Shown here: in pieces, positions 16,450-27,413 of the stretch | Position numbering within the stretch: the first letter of the stretch is position 1 | Layout of the letters: each line of letters begins with the position of its first letter | Assembly: GCA_036010965.1 (NCBI GenBank) | Contig: DASCMO010000161.1 | Span: 1 to 36,278, forward strand | Origin: GCA-2686265 sp036010965 | GTDB lineage: Bacteria; Planctomycetota; UBA1135; GCA-002686595 | DNA: 36,278 bases | Direction of reading: 5' to 3' | Notes under the pieces: model-generated | Databases searched by the model: none | What the model was told of the DNA's origin: nothing | What the model saw: the letters and a program-made list of their open reading frames with translations, nothing else | Position numbers and translations under genes: made by a program

Positions 16450-17766
16450 ATGCATCACGCTCTCCTCGGACTCCTGCTCACAGGCCTCATCAGCCCGCTT
16501 TGCACCGCGTCCCCCCTCCAGGGTGACCCCCTCACTCCAGGTTCGCGGGAGGGGATCGACGCCCGCGTCTTCGTTGCCATCGGCGAGCCCTTGTTCATCC
16601 AGATCGAGCGCAGCCTCGAAGGCGAGATGACCGTGCGAGGCGCACCCGCTCCCATCATCACCGAGATGAAGGAGGAGCGGCGCTTCGTCGATCGCGTCGA
16701 CGTGCTCACTGATGACAGAGAGGAGTGCAGCCGTCAGTACCTGCGCGTGCGCTCCACCCAGGATGGGGAGATCACCGACGAGCCCCTCAACGGCCTGACC
16801 CTGTCCTGGATTAGTGCAGAGGGCGAGGTCCAGGTGATGCCCAGCGAGGGGCGGGTGCTGCTCGAGTCCAAGCTGAGAAAGCTGCTCCGAGCCCAGGGAT
16901 CGGTGGGGCTTCACGCTAGCCTCCCACGGGACATCGCCGTCGGCGAATCGACCACGATCGACCTGTCGGCGCTGGGAGACGTCCTGCTCGACTCCTACCT
17001 CGACACCACAACGGGGGCCGGGAGCCTGACCTTGGAGCGACTCGAAGAGGACGGGCGGCTGGCCGTCTTCACGGGCTCGCTGCACTTCATCCAGGAGGGG
17101 GAGCTTCAGCCGGAGCTGACCGGGCGTGTGGAATACACCCTCGGCTGCGAGCTACGGGTCGATCTCACAGAACACAGGATCAAGAGCATCAACCTGGCGG
17201 GACGCGTCGAGATGACCGCTGGCGGAACACCCGACCAGCCCACCCTGTCGTTTGACGGACGCTACCAGCTGGAGCTCTCGACGGCGTCGGGCGACAGCGC
17301 GCAGCGCGCCCTCAAGGAGAAACCCGTCTACCGCAAGAAGGCCTTCCGAGGGACCCACATGGACGTCGAGGTCGAGCTACCGAGCTTCTACGACGACGCC
17401 GCCAACGAGGCCGGCGTCCTCTATGCCCGGCGCTGTCTCGACGGCGATGGCGTGCTGATCAGCCTGGTCTACGACGCGGACTTGACTGCGAAGAGCAAGG
17501 CGGATGCCAGGAAGGTGTTCGACGGCATCGAGGTCGGGCTCGAGCGGGGCGGCGTCGAGGCCCTGCGCGTGCGCAAGCGAAGCGGCCGCGTGGGCAACGG
17601 ACGCTCCTATGCTTACGAATACAAGGGCAAGCGATACCTGAAGGACGTCTACCACCACGGCAGACGGTTCCTGGTGTTCGAGGTCTCGGCACCTCCCGAG
17701 ACCTTCGAAGCAGCGCGGCGGGACATGGAGCGAGCCCGATCGAGCCTGCGCGCCGTGCGCTCCTGA
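16450..17766 (+). CDS. Secreted protein of unknown function
   Basis: I take the ATG at 16450 because it opens directly into a signal peptide (MHHALLGLLLTGLISPLCTA), even though the open frame reaches back into the esterase gene. The mature part, about 415 residues, alternates beta-like segments (for example TLSWISAEGEVQVMPSEGRV, SLTLERLEEDGRLAVFTGSL) with few cysteines. The last 120 residues (HMDVEVELPSFYDDAANEA, then YEYKGKRYLKDVYHHGRRFL) look like a compact second domain. No family comes to mind. It lies 181 nt after the esterase and 95 nt before the sigma factor gene, so it may be transcribed separately. Confidence 0.82.
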   Translation: MHHALLGLLLTGLISPLCTASPLQGDPLTPGSREGIDARVFVAIGEPLFIQIERSLEGEMTVRGAPAPIITEMKEERRFVDRVDVLTDDREECSRQYLRVRSTQDGEITDEPLNGLTLSWISAEGEVQVMPSEGRVLLESKLRKLLRAQGSVGLHASLPRDIAVGESTTIDLSALGDVLLDSYLDTTTGAGSLTLERLEEDGRLAVFTGSLHFIQEGELQPELTGRVEYTLGCELRVDLTEHRIKSINLAGRVEMTAGGTPDQPTLSFDGRYQLELSTASGDSAQRALKEKPVYRKKAFRGTHMDVEVELPSFYDDAANEAGVLYARRCLDGDGVLISLVYDADLTAKSKADARKVFDGIEVGLERGGVEALRVRKRSGRVGNGRSYAYEYKGKRYLKDVYHHGRRFLVFEVSAPPETFEAARRDMERARSSLRAVRS

Positions 17767-17861
17767 CCTGTCCGAGCGCTGCGCGCTCCCCGTGCAAGAA
17801 ACGGGAGGACCGCCAAGGGAAACGGGAAGAGGGCGCGCGCCTTGGCGTACACTCTCGCGCG

Positions 17862-18623
17862 ATGGTGGAGACCCCTGACACGAGTTGGCTGGACCTGCCG
17901 CGACCGCCGCGCGGAGCGGGGTTCGCGACGACCTCGTGGAGCCTCGTGCACCGGGCCGGCGGGACGCCCTCGCCCGAAACGGCGGGAGCGCTGGAGGAAC
18001 TCTGCGCCACCTACTGGTACCCGCTCTACGCGACCCTGCGCCGGCGCGGCGCCGACGCCGAGGAGGCCGAGGATCTGGTGCAGGGCATGCTGGCCCGCAT
18101 CCTCGAGCGGCGCGACCTGGCGGGGCTCGACCCCGGGCGCGGGCGCTTCCGCGCCTGGCTGGCGGCCGCCGCACGCCACCACATGGTCAACGAACGGGAG
18201 CGCGAGCGCACCCGCAAGCGCGGCGGCGGCGCGCCCGTGCTCTCCCTGGATACGGGCTCGGCCGAGGCGCGCCTCGCGAACGAGCCGGCCGAGGGCGAGG
18301 ACCCCGAGCTCGCCTTCGAGCGCGCCTGGGCCCAGGCCTTGCTCGACCACACCCTCAGCGCCGTGCGCGACGAGTGGCACGCGCAACAGAAGGGCGACCT
18401 GTTCGAGGCCCTGCGCGGGGTCCTCGAAGGCGGCGCGGATCTGCCGCCCCTGGCCGAGCTGGCCGACCGGCTCGGCAGCACCGAAGGCGCCCTGCGCACC
18501 GCCTCCTGGCGCCTGCGTCAGGCCTTCGGCGAGCGCCTGCGAGCCGAGGTGGCCGAGACCCTGTCGGACCCCGGCGACGTCGAGGACGAGCTGCGGCACC
18601 TGCTGCTCGTCCTTTCACGATGA
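17862..18623 (+). CDS. Planctomycete-type ECF-like RNA polymerase sigma factor
   Basis: This is a 253-residue sigma-70-family protein of the kind that precedes Ser/Thr kinase genes in planctomycetes. The opening FATTSWSLVHRAG (22-34) is characteristic. Region 2 runs through CATYWYPLYATLRRRGADAE, DLVQGMLARILE and RGRFRAWLAAAARHHMVNER. Region 4 follows near residues 185-225 (PLAELADRLGSTEGALRTAS, then RLRQAFGERLRAEV). Between them is an acidic linker (NEPAEGEDPELAFERAWAQ). It probably directs polymerase to a small regulon when released or activated by the downstream kinase, which is inference from the pairing. The kinase start lies 90 nt after its TGA. Confidence 0.92.
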   Translation: MVETPDTSWLDLPRPPRGAGFATTSWSLVHRAGGTPSPETAGALEELCATYWYPLYATLRRRGADAEEAEDLVQGMLARILERRDLAGLDPGRGRFRAWLAAAARHHMVNERERERTRKRGGGAPVLSLDTGSAEARLANEPAEGEDPELAFERAWAQALLDHTLSAVRDEWHAQQKGDLFEALRGVLEGGADLPPLAELADRLGSTEGALRTASWRLRQAFGERLRAEVAETLSDPGDVEDELRHLLLVLSR

Positions 18624-18685
18624 ATCCCACACACTTTTTTCCGATTCCCCTGTGACACCTGCTCGCGATCCCTGCTCCCAGTGCT

Positions 18686-18704
18686 GCCGGGAGGGGTTCC
18701 CGGC
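18686..18704 (+). promoter_or_regulatory. Hairpin enclosing the likely ribosome-binding site of the kinase gene
   Basis: GCCGGGA pairs with TCCCGGC around a GGGGT loop, a 7-bp stem ending 9 nt before the kinase ATG at 18714. The only purine-rich ribosome-binding-like sequence (GGGAGGGG) lies within the hairpin. The structure could therefore lower kinase translation relative to the sigma factor. It is seen in sequence only; the effect is inferred. Confidence 0.4.
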
Positions 18705-18713
18705 CCAAAGCCG

Positions 18714-21141
<2,428 letters not shown>

Positions 21142-21143
<2 letters not shown>

Positions 21144-21181
21144 ACCCAGAAGACCTCACCGTCGGCGGCTCTTGTGGGTTC
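21142..21181. terminator. Hairpin between convergent kinase and HEAT-repeat genes
   Basis: GAACCCA pairs with TGGGTTC (7 bp), then one G/G mismatch and AAGA with TCTT (4 bp), around a 16-nt loop. It begins at the kinase stop and ends 17 nt before the stop of the converging HEAT gene. The flank CTCGTTCTCC is only mildly T-rich, so it may serve both strands as a terminator. Confidence 0.5.
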
Positions 21182-21197
21182 TCGTTCTCCCGGGGCC

Positions 21198-24100
21198 TCA
21201 GGAGTCGCCGACGGCTCGTTCGAGGCGGACCTGCTCGGCGGCGGCGCGGCGGGAGGCGCGGGCGGGGAGGGCGGCGCGGCGGGTGAGTTCGCGCGCGGCG
21301 GGTCGGTCGCCGCGCTCGAGGGCCAGCCAGGCATGCCCCTGGTGACGGGTCGCCTCCAGACGCGCGAGGGGATCGACGCCACGGCGCGGGTCGGGGAGGC
21401 CGAAGACGTCGGTAAAGGCACGCGCCGAAGTGCGGCCCGCGCGCCAGGCGTCCAGCAACTCGCCCGACCAGAAGGCCGCGGCGGCGTGGCGGCGCGCGCC
21501 GAGGGCCAGGGCCAGCAAGCCCGCGCGCGCCCGACACAGGCGGTGTTCCCCTTCCGCGCTCGGCGCCTCACCGACGAGCCCCGCGACCGCGCCGCGCAAC
21601 AGACGCCGCCCCGCCTCGCGGGAAGAGGCGACGGGTGCCTCCAGGGCGAGGACGGCCAGCTCGGCCGCGAGCCGCGCGTCCATCCGCCACCAGGGCACGC
21701 CGCCCTCGAGCAGGGCGAGCAGCCGGCCGTCGCGGGCCAGACCCGCGACCGCGCGCAGCTCGCCGCGGTAGACGAACTCGCGCGCCGGCAAGGAGCGACC
21801 ACGAAAACGCGCCGCGAGCTCCTCAGGAGCGTTCGCGAACGCCGAGCGCCACAGCTCGCGCGCCAGGGCCTCGCCGGCCGCGGCGGTCGGGATCGCCGAG
21901 AGGGCCGGGAGCAGCTCGTCGCGCAGGAGCGCGGCACGCCGTCCGTCCACCAGGGCCGCGCGCAGGATCGGACCGGCGCCGGCACTCCCCGTCGCCCCCA
22001 AGGCCTCGATCGCGGCGCGCTCGAGGTCCGCGTCCGGCGTGCGCTCGACGACCTCCGTCAGAGCCGCCACCGCGCGCGCGGGGTCGGCGTGGGCGGCGAC
22101 CTCCCCGAGCGCTACCACGCGTTCGGCCGCCGAGTGTCCAGGTTCCAGCACGACCGCCGCCAGGTGCTCCACGCAACGCACCGCCGGCAGGCCGCCCAGG
22201 CGGCGCAGGATGCGCAGGCGCAGCTCCTCGTCGCAATGCTCGTAGCGCTCCAGGAGCACGTCGGTCGGCCCGCGCGCGCCGTCGGACGCCAGGGCGAGGG
22301 CGGACTCGATGCGCACACGCTGCGAGACGCCGTCGGCCAGCCAGCGCCCCAGCCGACCACGTCCGAGCGCTGTACGCCCCAGGGCCCAGGCGCAGGTCTT
22401 CGCCACCTCGCTCGAAAGAGCGTCGGTGCGCTCGAGCAGACCCTCGAGATACTCGACCGCCGCCTCCCCCTCGACCTTGTGCAAGGCCGCGGCGAGGGCC
22501 TTGATGCGATCTTCGCGCTCGCGCCACGGACCGCGCTTGACCTCGCGCGGCGGACGGTCCGCGAGCGAGAGCTGCGGCAGCTCCTCCTCGATCCATCCGG
22601 CCAGCCGAGCGCCGATCTCCCCGTCCCCGGAAAACAGGCCCAACAACTCCAGGAGCGACGCCTTGCGGAAGCGGCCGGTCTCCCACAGTTGCAGGAAGTC
22701 CTCGCGAAAGGGCCGGGGCGGCGCCGTGCGCGGGAGGAATCGCAGGGCTTGCAGGTCGCGCCCGTCTCCCAAGGCGCTCCAGAAACGGTGCAGGTCGTCG
22801 AGCCCTTCCCCCGGCGCGAGGTGCTCGCAGAGGGCGCGGAAGGCACTCTCGGCCACCTCGGGGCGGAGATCGTCGAGAGCACCCGTGAGCAGCCGCGCCG
22901 CGCCGCCATCGCCCGTGCGCGAGAGGGTCTCCGAGAGCACGTCGATCACCGCCAGGCACAGCTCAGCGTCGCGCTCGACGGCCAGGAAACCGGCCACCTC
23001 GAATGGGTCCCAGCGGTCGCGCCGGGCGAGCAAGGCGTTCCATCCGGCGACGGACGTCGGCGTGGAGCAGGACGCGAGGGTCTCGAGCAAGCTCGTGCTC
23101 GCACTCGTGCCGCCGGTGACCTCGACCGCGGCCTCGACCAGTTCGATCGCGCGCGCGAGGTCGTCGGAGGGATCGCCGCCCGCCAGAGCGGCCAGATTGG
23201 GCCAGGGCGCCAGGAGCGCCCGGACGGCGCCGAGGTCGGCGCGTCCCGACGCAGCGGCGTCGAAGGCTCGCGCCGCGGCCAGGAGACCTTCGGCCAGCTC
23301 CTCCCCCACCGCCCTCGCGCCCTCCACGAGCAGGGCCCGCCGACGGCGCTCGACGCTGCCCCCGGCGTCCGGCAGGGGCGAGAGGAAACCGTTCACCCAG
23401 GTCTGCTCGCGCACCTCGCCCAGGGAGGCGACCGACGCCGCTTCCCACAGGGCGCGCCGGGCGGCCGACGCGGCGGAGGGCTCGCCGGTCGCCAGGCGCG
23501 ACCGCACGCGTTCGATCAGCGGGGCGTTGCCCGCCCCGCGCGCCACGCATTCGGCCGCGCGCAGAAATGCCTGCGGCGAACGATCCAGATCGGCGCGCTC
23601 CCAGAGCGCGAGCTGGGCGTCGAGGGCGGTCGGGCCGCGGCCGAAGAGCAGGTCGAAGGCCACGCTCGCCACGCGCGGGTCCGGATCCGCGGCGAGGCCC
23701 TCGAGCAGGACGCCGTCGTGCTCGGTCGGATCGAGGCCGAGGATGCGCGCGACCTCCGCGCGCGTGCCCCAGAAAGGATCGCAGGCCAGAGCTGCCAGGG
23801 TCTCGTCGGGGACGCGCCGCTCCAGGCGCGTCGCGGCGCGCAAGGCCATGCGGCGCACGTTAGGGTGCTCGTCGGTGAGCAGCGCGCGCACCTCGTCGGC
23901 GAGCGGCGACGGGACCTCCCAGGGCAGCGCTCGCGCGAGGGCGTCGAGAGCGGCGTGGCGCAGCTCCCAGGTGGATGAGGCGAGGGCCGTCCGCAACTCG
24001 TCGGCATGACGCGCGGGATCGAGGGCTCGACGGCGCACGGCCCACTCGGTCGCGATCGCGCCGTCACCCGTACCTGCGCGGGCATGCGACGGATGGACGA

Positions 24101-24308
24101 GGGAGGGAGCGAGCCGTTCGCTGCCGACATCGCCGTTGTTTCCGCCGCGCGGACGACCCCGCAGGATCGTGGACTGCGGCGGGAAACCCGAAGCGCCCGG
24201 AGCGCGGGCCGGGCCGAACAGACCGCTCGCCTGGGCGATGCCCGGTGAAGGCTCGTTCGGCAGGTGGGCCGCCAACGCGAGCAGGCAGAGCGCGAGGTGC
24301 GCCGGCAA
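21198..24308 (-). CDS. Secreted HEAT-repeat protein
   Basis: This 1036-residue protein is built almost entirely of alpha-helical HEAT repeats. Examples are TWELRHAALDALARALPWEV, HPNVRRMALRAATRLERRV, ADPDPRVASVAFDLLFG and later AHADPARAVAALTEVVERT. The start is TTG at 24308, placed 8 nt after a good GGGGAGG ribosome-binding sequence and one codon after the upstream TGA in the same frame. The first residues (PAHLALCLLALAAHL) form a short signal-like segment. It would act as a large protein-binding solenoid outside the cytoplasm; its partner is unknown. It is the last gene of the asparaginase/hydrate-dehydratase run. Repeats continue to near residue 1000, with a short Ala/Arg-rich end. Confidence 0.87.
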   Translation of the reverse strand: MPAHLALCLLALAAHLPNEPSPGIAQASGLFGPARAPGASGFPPQSTILRGRPRGGNNGDVGSERLAPSLVHPSHARAGTGDGAIATEWAVRRRALDPARHADELRTALASSTWELRHAALDALARALPWEVPSPLADEVRALLTDEHPNVRRMALRAATRLERRVPDETLAALACDPFWGTRAEVARILGLDPTEHDGVLLEGLAADPDPRVASVAFDLLFGRGPTALDAQLALWERADLDRSPQAFLRAAECVARGAGNAPLIERVRSRLATGEPSAASAARRALWEAASVASLGEVREQTWVNGFLSPLPDAGGSVERRRRALLVEGARAVGEELAEGLLAAARAFDAAASGRADLGAVRALLAPWPNLAALAGGDPSDDLARAIELVEAAVEVTGGTSASTSLLETLASCSTPTSVAGWNALLARRDRWDPFEVAGFLAVERDAELCLAVIDVLSETLSRTGDGGAARLLTGALDDLRPEVAESAFRALCEHLAPGEGLDDLHRFWSALGDGRDLQALRFLPRTAPPRPFREDFLQLWETGRFRKASLLELLGLFSGDGEIGARLAGWIEEELPQLSLADRPPREVKRGPWREREDRIKALAAALHKVEGEAAVEYLEGLLERTDALSSEVAKTCAWALGRTALGRGRLGRWLADGVSQRVRIESALALASDGARGPTDVLLERYEHCDEELRLRILRRLGGLPAVRCVEHLAAVVLEPGHSAAERVVALGEVAAHADPARAVAALTEVVERTPDADLERAAIEALGATGSAGAGPILRAALVDGRRAALLRDELLPALSAIPTAAAGEALARELWRSAFANAPEELAARFRGRSLPAREFVYRGELRAVAGLARDGRLLALLEGGVPWWRMDARLAAELAVLALEAPVASSREAGRRLLRGAVAGLVGEAPSAEGEHRLCRARAGLLALALGARRHAAAAFWSGELLDAWRAGRTSARAFTDVFGLPDPRRGVDPLARLEATRHQGHAWLALERGDRPAARELTRRAALPARASRRAAAEQVRLERAVGDS

Positions 24309-24311
24309 ACC

Positions 24312-25208
24312 TCAGGCCTCCCCGCCGCGCTCGAACTCCTGCTGGGCTGCTGGCAGGAAGTCGATCAGATCGGAAGCCACGACGGCGGTCCGGCCCAGGG
24401 CGGCCGCCGCCCGATCTCCCGCCGCGCCGTGCACCGCCACGGCCGCAGCAGCGGTCTCGAAGACACTCGACCCTTCTCCGCCGCTCGCGACCAGGCGCGC
24501 CAGGTAGGCACCCAGGATGCCCGCCAGGACGTCGCCCGTGCCCGCGGTCGCCATGCCCGGGTTGCCGGTGCGGTTCTCGAACAGGCGATCGCCCGCGGCC
24601 AGCACGGTGCGGTGGCCCTTGAGGCAACACAGAGCTCCGCTGCGCGCGCTGATCTCGAGCGCCGCCGCGCGCCGGCCGGCATCGTCGCGGGCGATCTCCT
24701 CGCACCCCAGGAGGCGCGCCGCCTCACCGGGATGCGGGGTGAGGATCAAGGTCGCGCGGCAGGCGGCCAGAAGCTCGAGCCGCCCCGCCACGGCGTTCAA
24801 GCCGTCGGCATCGAGCACCAGCGGGCCCTCGAAGTCGTCGGCCAGGAGGCCGTGGACGAGGTCGCGCGCCGCGGCGCTCGCGCCCAGTCCGGGACCGACG
24901 ACGCGCGCGTGGTCGGCGCGGCCCGCCAACAATTCGGGCAAGGGGCCGTCGGCCGCCCCGCGCCAGTCCGAGAGGTTCAGGTAGACCGCTTCGGGCACGG
25001 CCGGGGCCACGATGGTGCCCAGGGCGGGCTCGCTGCAACCCAGGGTCACGAGCCCCGCGCCCGCGCGCTGCGCCGCTCGCAGGACGAGGATCGCCGCGCC
25101 GGGATAGGGCGCGCTGCCCGCCAGGCACAACAGGCGCCCGGCGCGGCCCTTGTGAGCGTCGTCCGGAAGAGCAACCGGCGGCCGCAGAGGAGGATCGGTG
25201 GCGCTCAC
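24312..25208 (-). CDS. nnrD: ADP/ATP-dependent NAD(P)H-hydrate dehydratase (YjeF C-terminal type)
   Basis: The enzyme repairs hydrated NADH and NADPH. I set the start at the GTG at 25208, which overlaps the asparaginase TGA (GTGA) and gives 298 residues; a longer open frame to 25889 is antiparallel noise over the asparaginase gene. Family blocks in order are GRLLCLAGSAPYPGAAILVL (24-43), VVGPGLG, LVLDADGLNAVAG, LILTPHPGEAARLLG, CLKGHRTVLAAGD and NPGMATAGTGDVLAGILGAY, the last with the catalytic aspartate. Many bacteria carry this domain fused to the NAD(P)HX epimerase; here it stands alone, so an epimerase should be encoded elsewhere if the full repair path exists. Cytoplasmic. Confidence 0.94.
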   Translation of the reverse strand: MSATDPPLRPPVALPDDAHKGRAGRLLCLAGSAPYPGAAILVLRAAQRAGAGLVTLGCSEPALGTIVAPAVPEAVYLNLSDWRGAADGPLPELLAGRADHARVVGPGLGASAAARDLVHGLLADDFEGPLVLDADGLNAVAGRLELLAACRATLILTPHPGEAARLLGCEEIARDDAGRRAAALEISARSGALCCLKGHRTVLAAGDRLFENRTGNPGMATAGTGDVLAGILGAYLARLVASGGEGSSVFETAAAAVAVHGAAGDRAAAALGRTAVVASDLIDFLPAAQQEFERGGEA

Positions 25209-26218
25209 GCCAGTACCTCCAGAGAGCCGACCTCCTGACCCGCCCAGCTCTCGATCGGATCGCCGCGCCAGGTGCGCAGGGCATCCAGTTCCGCGCGCGT
25301 GGCGAAGTCGAAGCGTTCGAGCAGGGCGAGCACGAGGGCGTGCAGGCCGCGTGCCACACCGTCGTCCATCTTGATCGCCAGGCCGCGGTCCGCGCCACGC
25401 ACTCCGATGCCGTAGACGCCCTCGGCGCCGATCTTGGGAAACAGGCGGCCTTCGGTGACGCGCGCGAGGTCGGTGCACAAGCGCTTGTGCTCGCCTGCGA
25501 TCAGGCCCGGGTGAGCGGAGACGGCGCGCTGCATCCAACGGCAGGCCGCGCGCCGTTCGGTGCTGAGGCCATCGGGATTCGCCACGCGCGCAAAAGCCGT
25601 GGCGAGGCCGGTGAGCGGCAGACGCCAGGTGGGCGCACTGCAGCCGTCGATGGCGAAGAAAAGTCGCCCGCTGTCCACGCCGCTCATGTCGGCCAGGGCC
25701 TGACGCACGAGCAGTTGCGGCTCGGAGCGCGGGTCGAGGTAGTCCGCGACCGACGCGCCGAGGTGCAGGGTGAGGGCCAGGAAACCCGCGTGCTTGCCCG
25801 AGCAGTTGTTGTGGATCGAGGTGGGCTCTTCGCCGCGCTCGCGAAGGGCCACGCGCGCCGCGGGATCGCTCGGCTGCTGGGGGCCACACTGCAAGTCGGC
25901 GACCGAGAGCCCGATGCGGTCGAGGATGGTCTGCACGCCCTCGGTGTGGAGCGTCTCGGCATTGTGGGAGGAGAGGGCCAGGGCCAGCTCGGCGTCGGTG
26001 TAGGCGAAGCGCTCGGCCGCGCCGCTCTCCACCAACGGCAGGGCCTGGAAGGCCTTTACCGAGCTGCGGGCGAAGACGGACTCGTCACAGGCTCCCGCCC
26101 CGTCGAGGGTCGCCCCCGAGGCGTCCACGAGCGCCCAGGCGCCCCGGTGCTGGGACTCGATCGCGCCGCCGCGCCAGGCGCGGACGAGGACTGGGTTCTC
26201 GGGGAAGGTGGAGGTCAT
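25205..26218 (-). CDS. L-asparaginase II family protein (AnsA/ReAV type)
   Basis: This 337-residue enzyme belongs to the Rhizobium etli ReAV-type asparaginases, which hydrolyse asparagine to aspartate and ammonia and are unrelated to E. coli AnsA/AnsB. The signature residues I recall from ReAV (Ser48, Lys51, zinc ligands Cys135, Lys138, Cys189) all appear here at a constant offset of four: S52, K55 (RSSVKAFQ), C139, K142 (NNCSGKHAGF) and C193 (DGCSAPT). Other blocks are LSSHNAETLH and CGPQQPSD. The start MTSTFPENPV is the ATG at 26218; frame further upstream covers the divergent gene. It has no signal peptide, so it is cytoplasmic. It leads a run with hydrate dehydratase and the HEAT protein. 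Confidence 0.93.
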   Translation of the reverse strand: MTSTFPENPVLVRAWRGGAIESQHRGAWALVDASGATLDGAGACDESVFARSSVKAFQALPLVESGAAERFAYTDAELALALSSHNAETLHTEGVQTILDRIGLSVADLQCGPQQPSDPAARVALRERGEEPTSIHNNCSGKHAGFLALTLHLGASVADYLDPRSEPQLLVRQALADMSGVDSGRLFFAIDGCSAPTWRLPLTGLATAFARVANPDGLSTERRAACRWMQRAVSAHPGLIAGEHKRLCTDLARVTEGRLFPKIGAEGVYGIGVRGADRGLAIKMDDGVARGLHALVLALLERFDFATRAELDALRTWRGDPIESWAGQEVGSLEVLA

Positions 26219-26312
26219 GAGAGAAACGGGCCCACGACAGTGTGCCGCTTCCAGCCGCCCTTGCCATCCCGGCTCTCTCGCTCGATGGCGTCGGGGTGGT
26301 ACATTGCCCTCC

Positions 26313-26777
26313 GTGAGCGAGAGAATCCGCAAGATCACCCTGGCGCCGCCGCCGAGAGAGGCGCCGGTCCGCCCGGCGCCCGCCATCTCGCCCCTGGCGA
26401 CCTGGTTCCTGCCGCCCCTTTTCCTGGCCTCGACCGCCGCGGGCACAGCCCTCGTCCTGCGCGGTCCCGACGCCTTCTTCGTCTGGGCCATGGTGGGCAT
26501 CTTCGGCGCCGGCTTCGGCTGGGTGGCGGTCTCGATCTTCTTCCCGCCCACCGCCGACCGACGCTGCCCGCAGTGTGGCGAGGAGGCCATCGAGCGCATC
26601 GACCCGGGGGCCACCCACGGCCTGCGCTGCACGAGCTGCGGCCATCGCGACGAGACGGCCAGCGCCTTCCTGATCGCCGAAGAGGAGGGTCCGCTGGAGG
26701 AGATCGTGATGGTCGAGCGCGGCCGTCAAGCGCGGCCCGTCGCTTCGGGAGGCGGCGCGGGAGGAGCGGCGCGATGA
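26313..26777 (+). CDS. Membrane protein with C-terminal zinc ribbon
   Basis: I start this 154-residue protein at the GTG at 26313 (VSERIRKITL), since the frame upstream overlaps the divergent asparaginase gene. Two membrane helices are visible (about 28-48, ATWFLPPLFLASTAAGTALV; and 55-77, FFVWAMVGIFGAGFGWVAVS). Then comes a zinc-ribbon pair CPQCG (85-89) and CTSCG (106-110), followed by an acidic and then Gly/Ala/Arg tail. Both termini are probably cytoplasmic. Its last bases form an ATGA overlap with the bifunctional nuclease gene, so the two are co-translated. Role unknown. Confidence 0.83.
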   Translation: MSERIRKITLAPPPREAPVRPAPAISPLATWFLPPLFLASTAAGTALVLRGPDAFFVWAMVGIFGAGFGWVAVSIFFPPTADRRCPQCGEEAIERIDPGATHGLRCTSCGHRDETASAFLIAEEEGPLEEIVMVERGRQARPVASGGGAGGAAR

Positions 26778-27385
26778 GCGAGCCCGAGGAGGAGTGCGGC
26801 CGGATGGTCGAGATGATCCTGGGGCGGGTCGTGATCCGCGACGGATCGACCCAGCAGCACATCCACCTGCGCGAACGCACCGGCGAACGCAGCTTTCCGA
26901 TCATCATCGGCACGCCGGAGGCGGCCGAGATCCAGCGCGTCCTGACGCGCACGCAGACCGAACGTCCCCTCACCCACCAGCTGACCCACGACTCGATCCT
27001 GGCCCTGGGCGCGCGCCTGGAGCGGGTGGACATCGTGGACCTGCGTTCCAACACCTTCTTCGCCCAGCTCGTGTTGCACGGCGAGGGCGGCGATCTGCGC
27101 GCCGTGGTCGACGCGCGCCCCTCGGACGCCGTGGCATTGGCCCTGCGCGCGGGCTGTCCGATGCGGGTGGCCGAGTCGGTCCTTGAGCAGGTCCGCACGG
27201 ATCGAGCGCGCGACGCGCTCGAGGAGGCGGAGCAAGGCGAACAGCCGGTCGAGGAGGGCCAGGAAGGCAGCGGCGGCGCGCAGCAGCTGGACGAGGAGAG
27301 CAAAGGCGGGAGCGACGAGGCAGATCAAGGGGAAGAGGAAAACGAGGACGAGGGCGGCGACGCGGAGCAGGTGGACGAGGAGTAG
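26774..27385 (+). CDS. Bifunctional nuclease (BFN, DUF151) domain protein with acidic tail
   Basis: Residues about 10-135 match the BFN/DUF151 fold: MILGRVVIRDGSTQQHIHLR, FPIIIGTPEAAEIQRVL, RPLTHQLTHDSILALGARLE, FFAQLVLHG and VDARPSDAVALALRAGCPM. Related proteins have been reported with nuclease activity or as stress-linked factors; activity cannot be inferred here. Residues 145-203 form a strongly acidic low-complexity tail rich in Glu, Asp, Gln and Gly, unusual for this family. The gene sits between the zinc-ribbon protein (ATGA overlap) and the glucuronokinase-like gene (28 nt away). It ends in TAG. Confidence 0.93.
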   Translation: MSEPEEECGRMVEMILGRVVIRDGSTQQHIHLRERTGERSFPIIIGTPEAAEIQRVLTRTQTERPLTHQLTHDSILALGARLERVDIVDLRSNTFFAQLVLHGEGGDLRAVVDARPSDAVALALRAGCPMRVAESVLEQVRTDRARDALEEAEQGEQPVEEGQEGSGGAQQLDEESKGGSDEADQGEEENEDEGGDAEQVDEE

Positions 27386-27413
27386 GTCCCCAGGCCCGCT
27401 CCGAACAGCACGC

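Noticed and set aside
21174..23978. Long + strand open frame (about 930 codons) opposite the HEAT-repeat gene
   Set aside because: It mirrors the GC-rich third-position bias of the real gene, has no recognisable domain, and its product is Arg/Gly/Gln-rich noise.
25340..27385. 681-codon + strand frame ending in the BFN gene
   Set aside because: Only the last 203 codons are real (BFN domain). The rest runs antisense to the asparaginase gene and over the zinc-ribbon gene.
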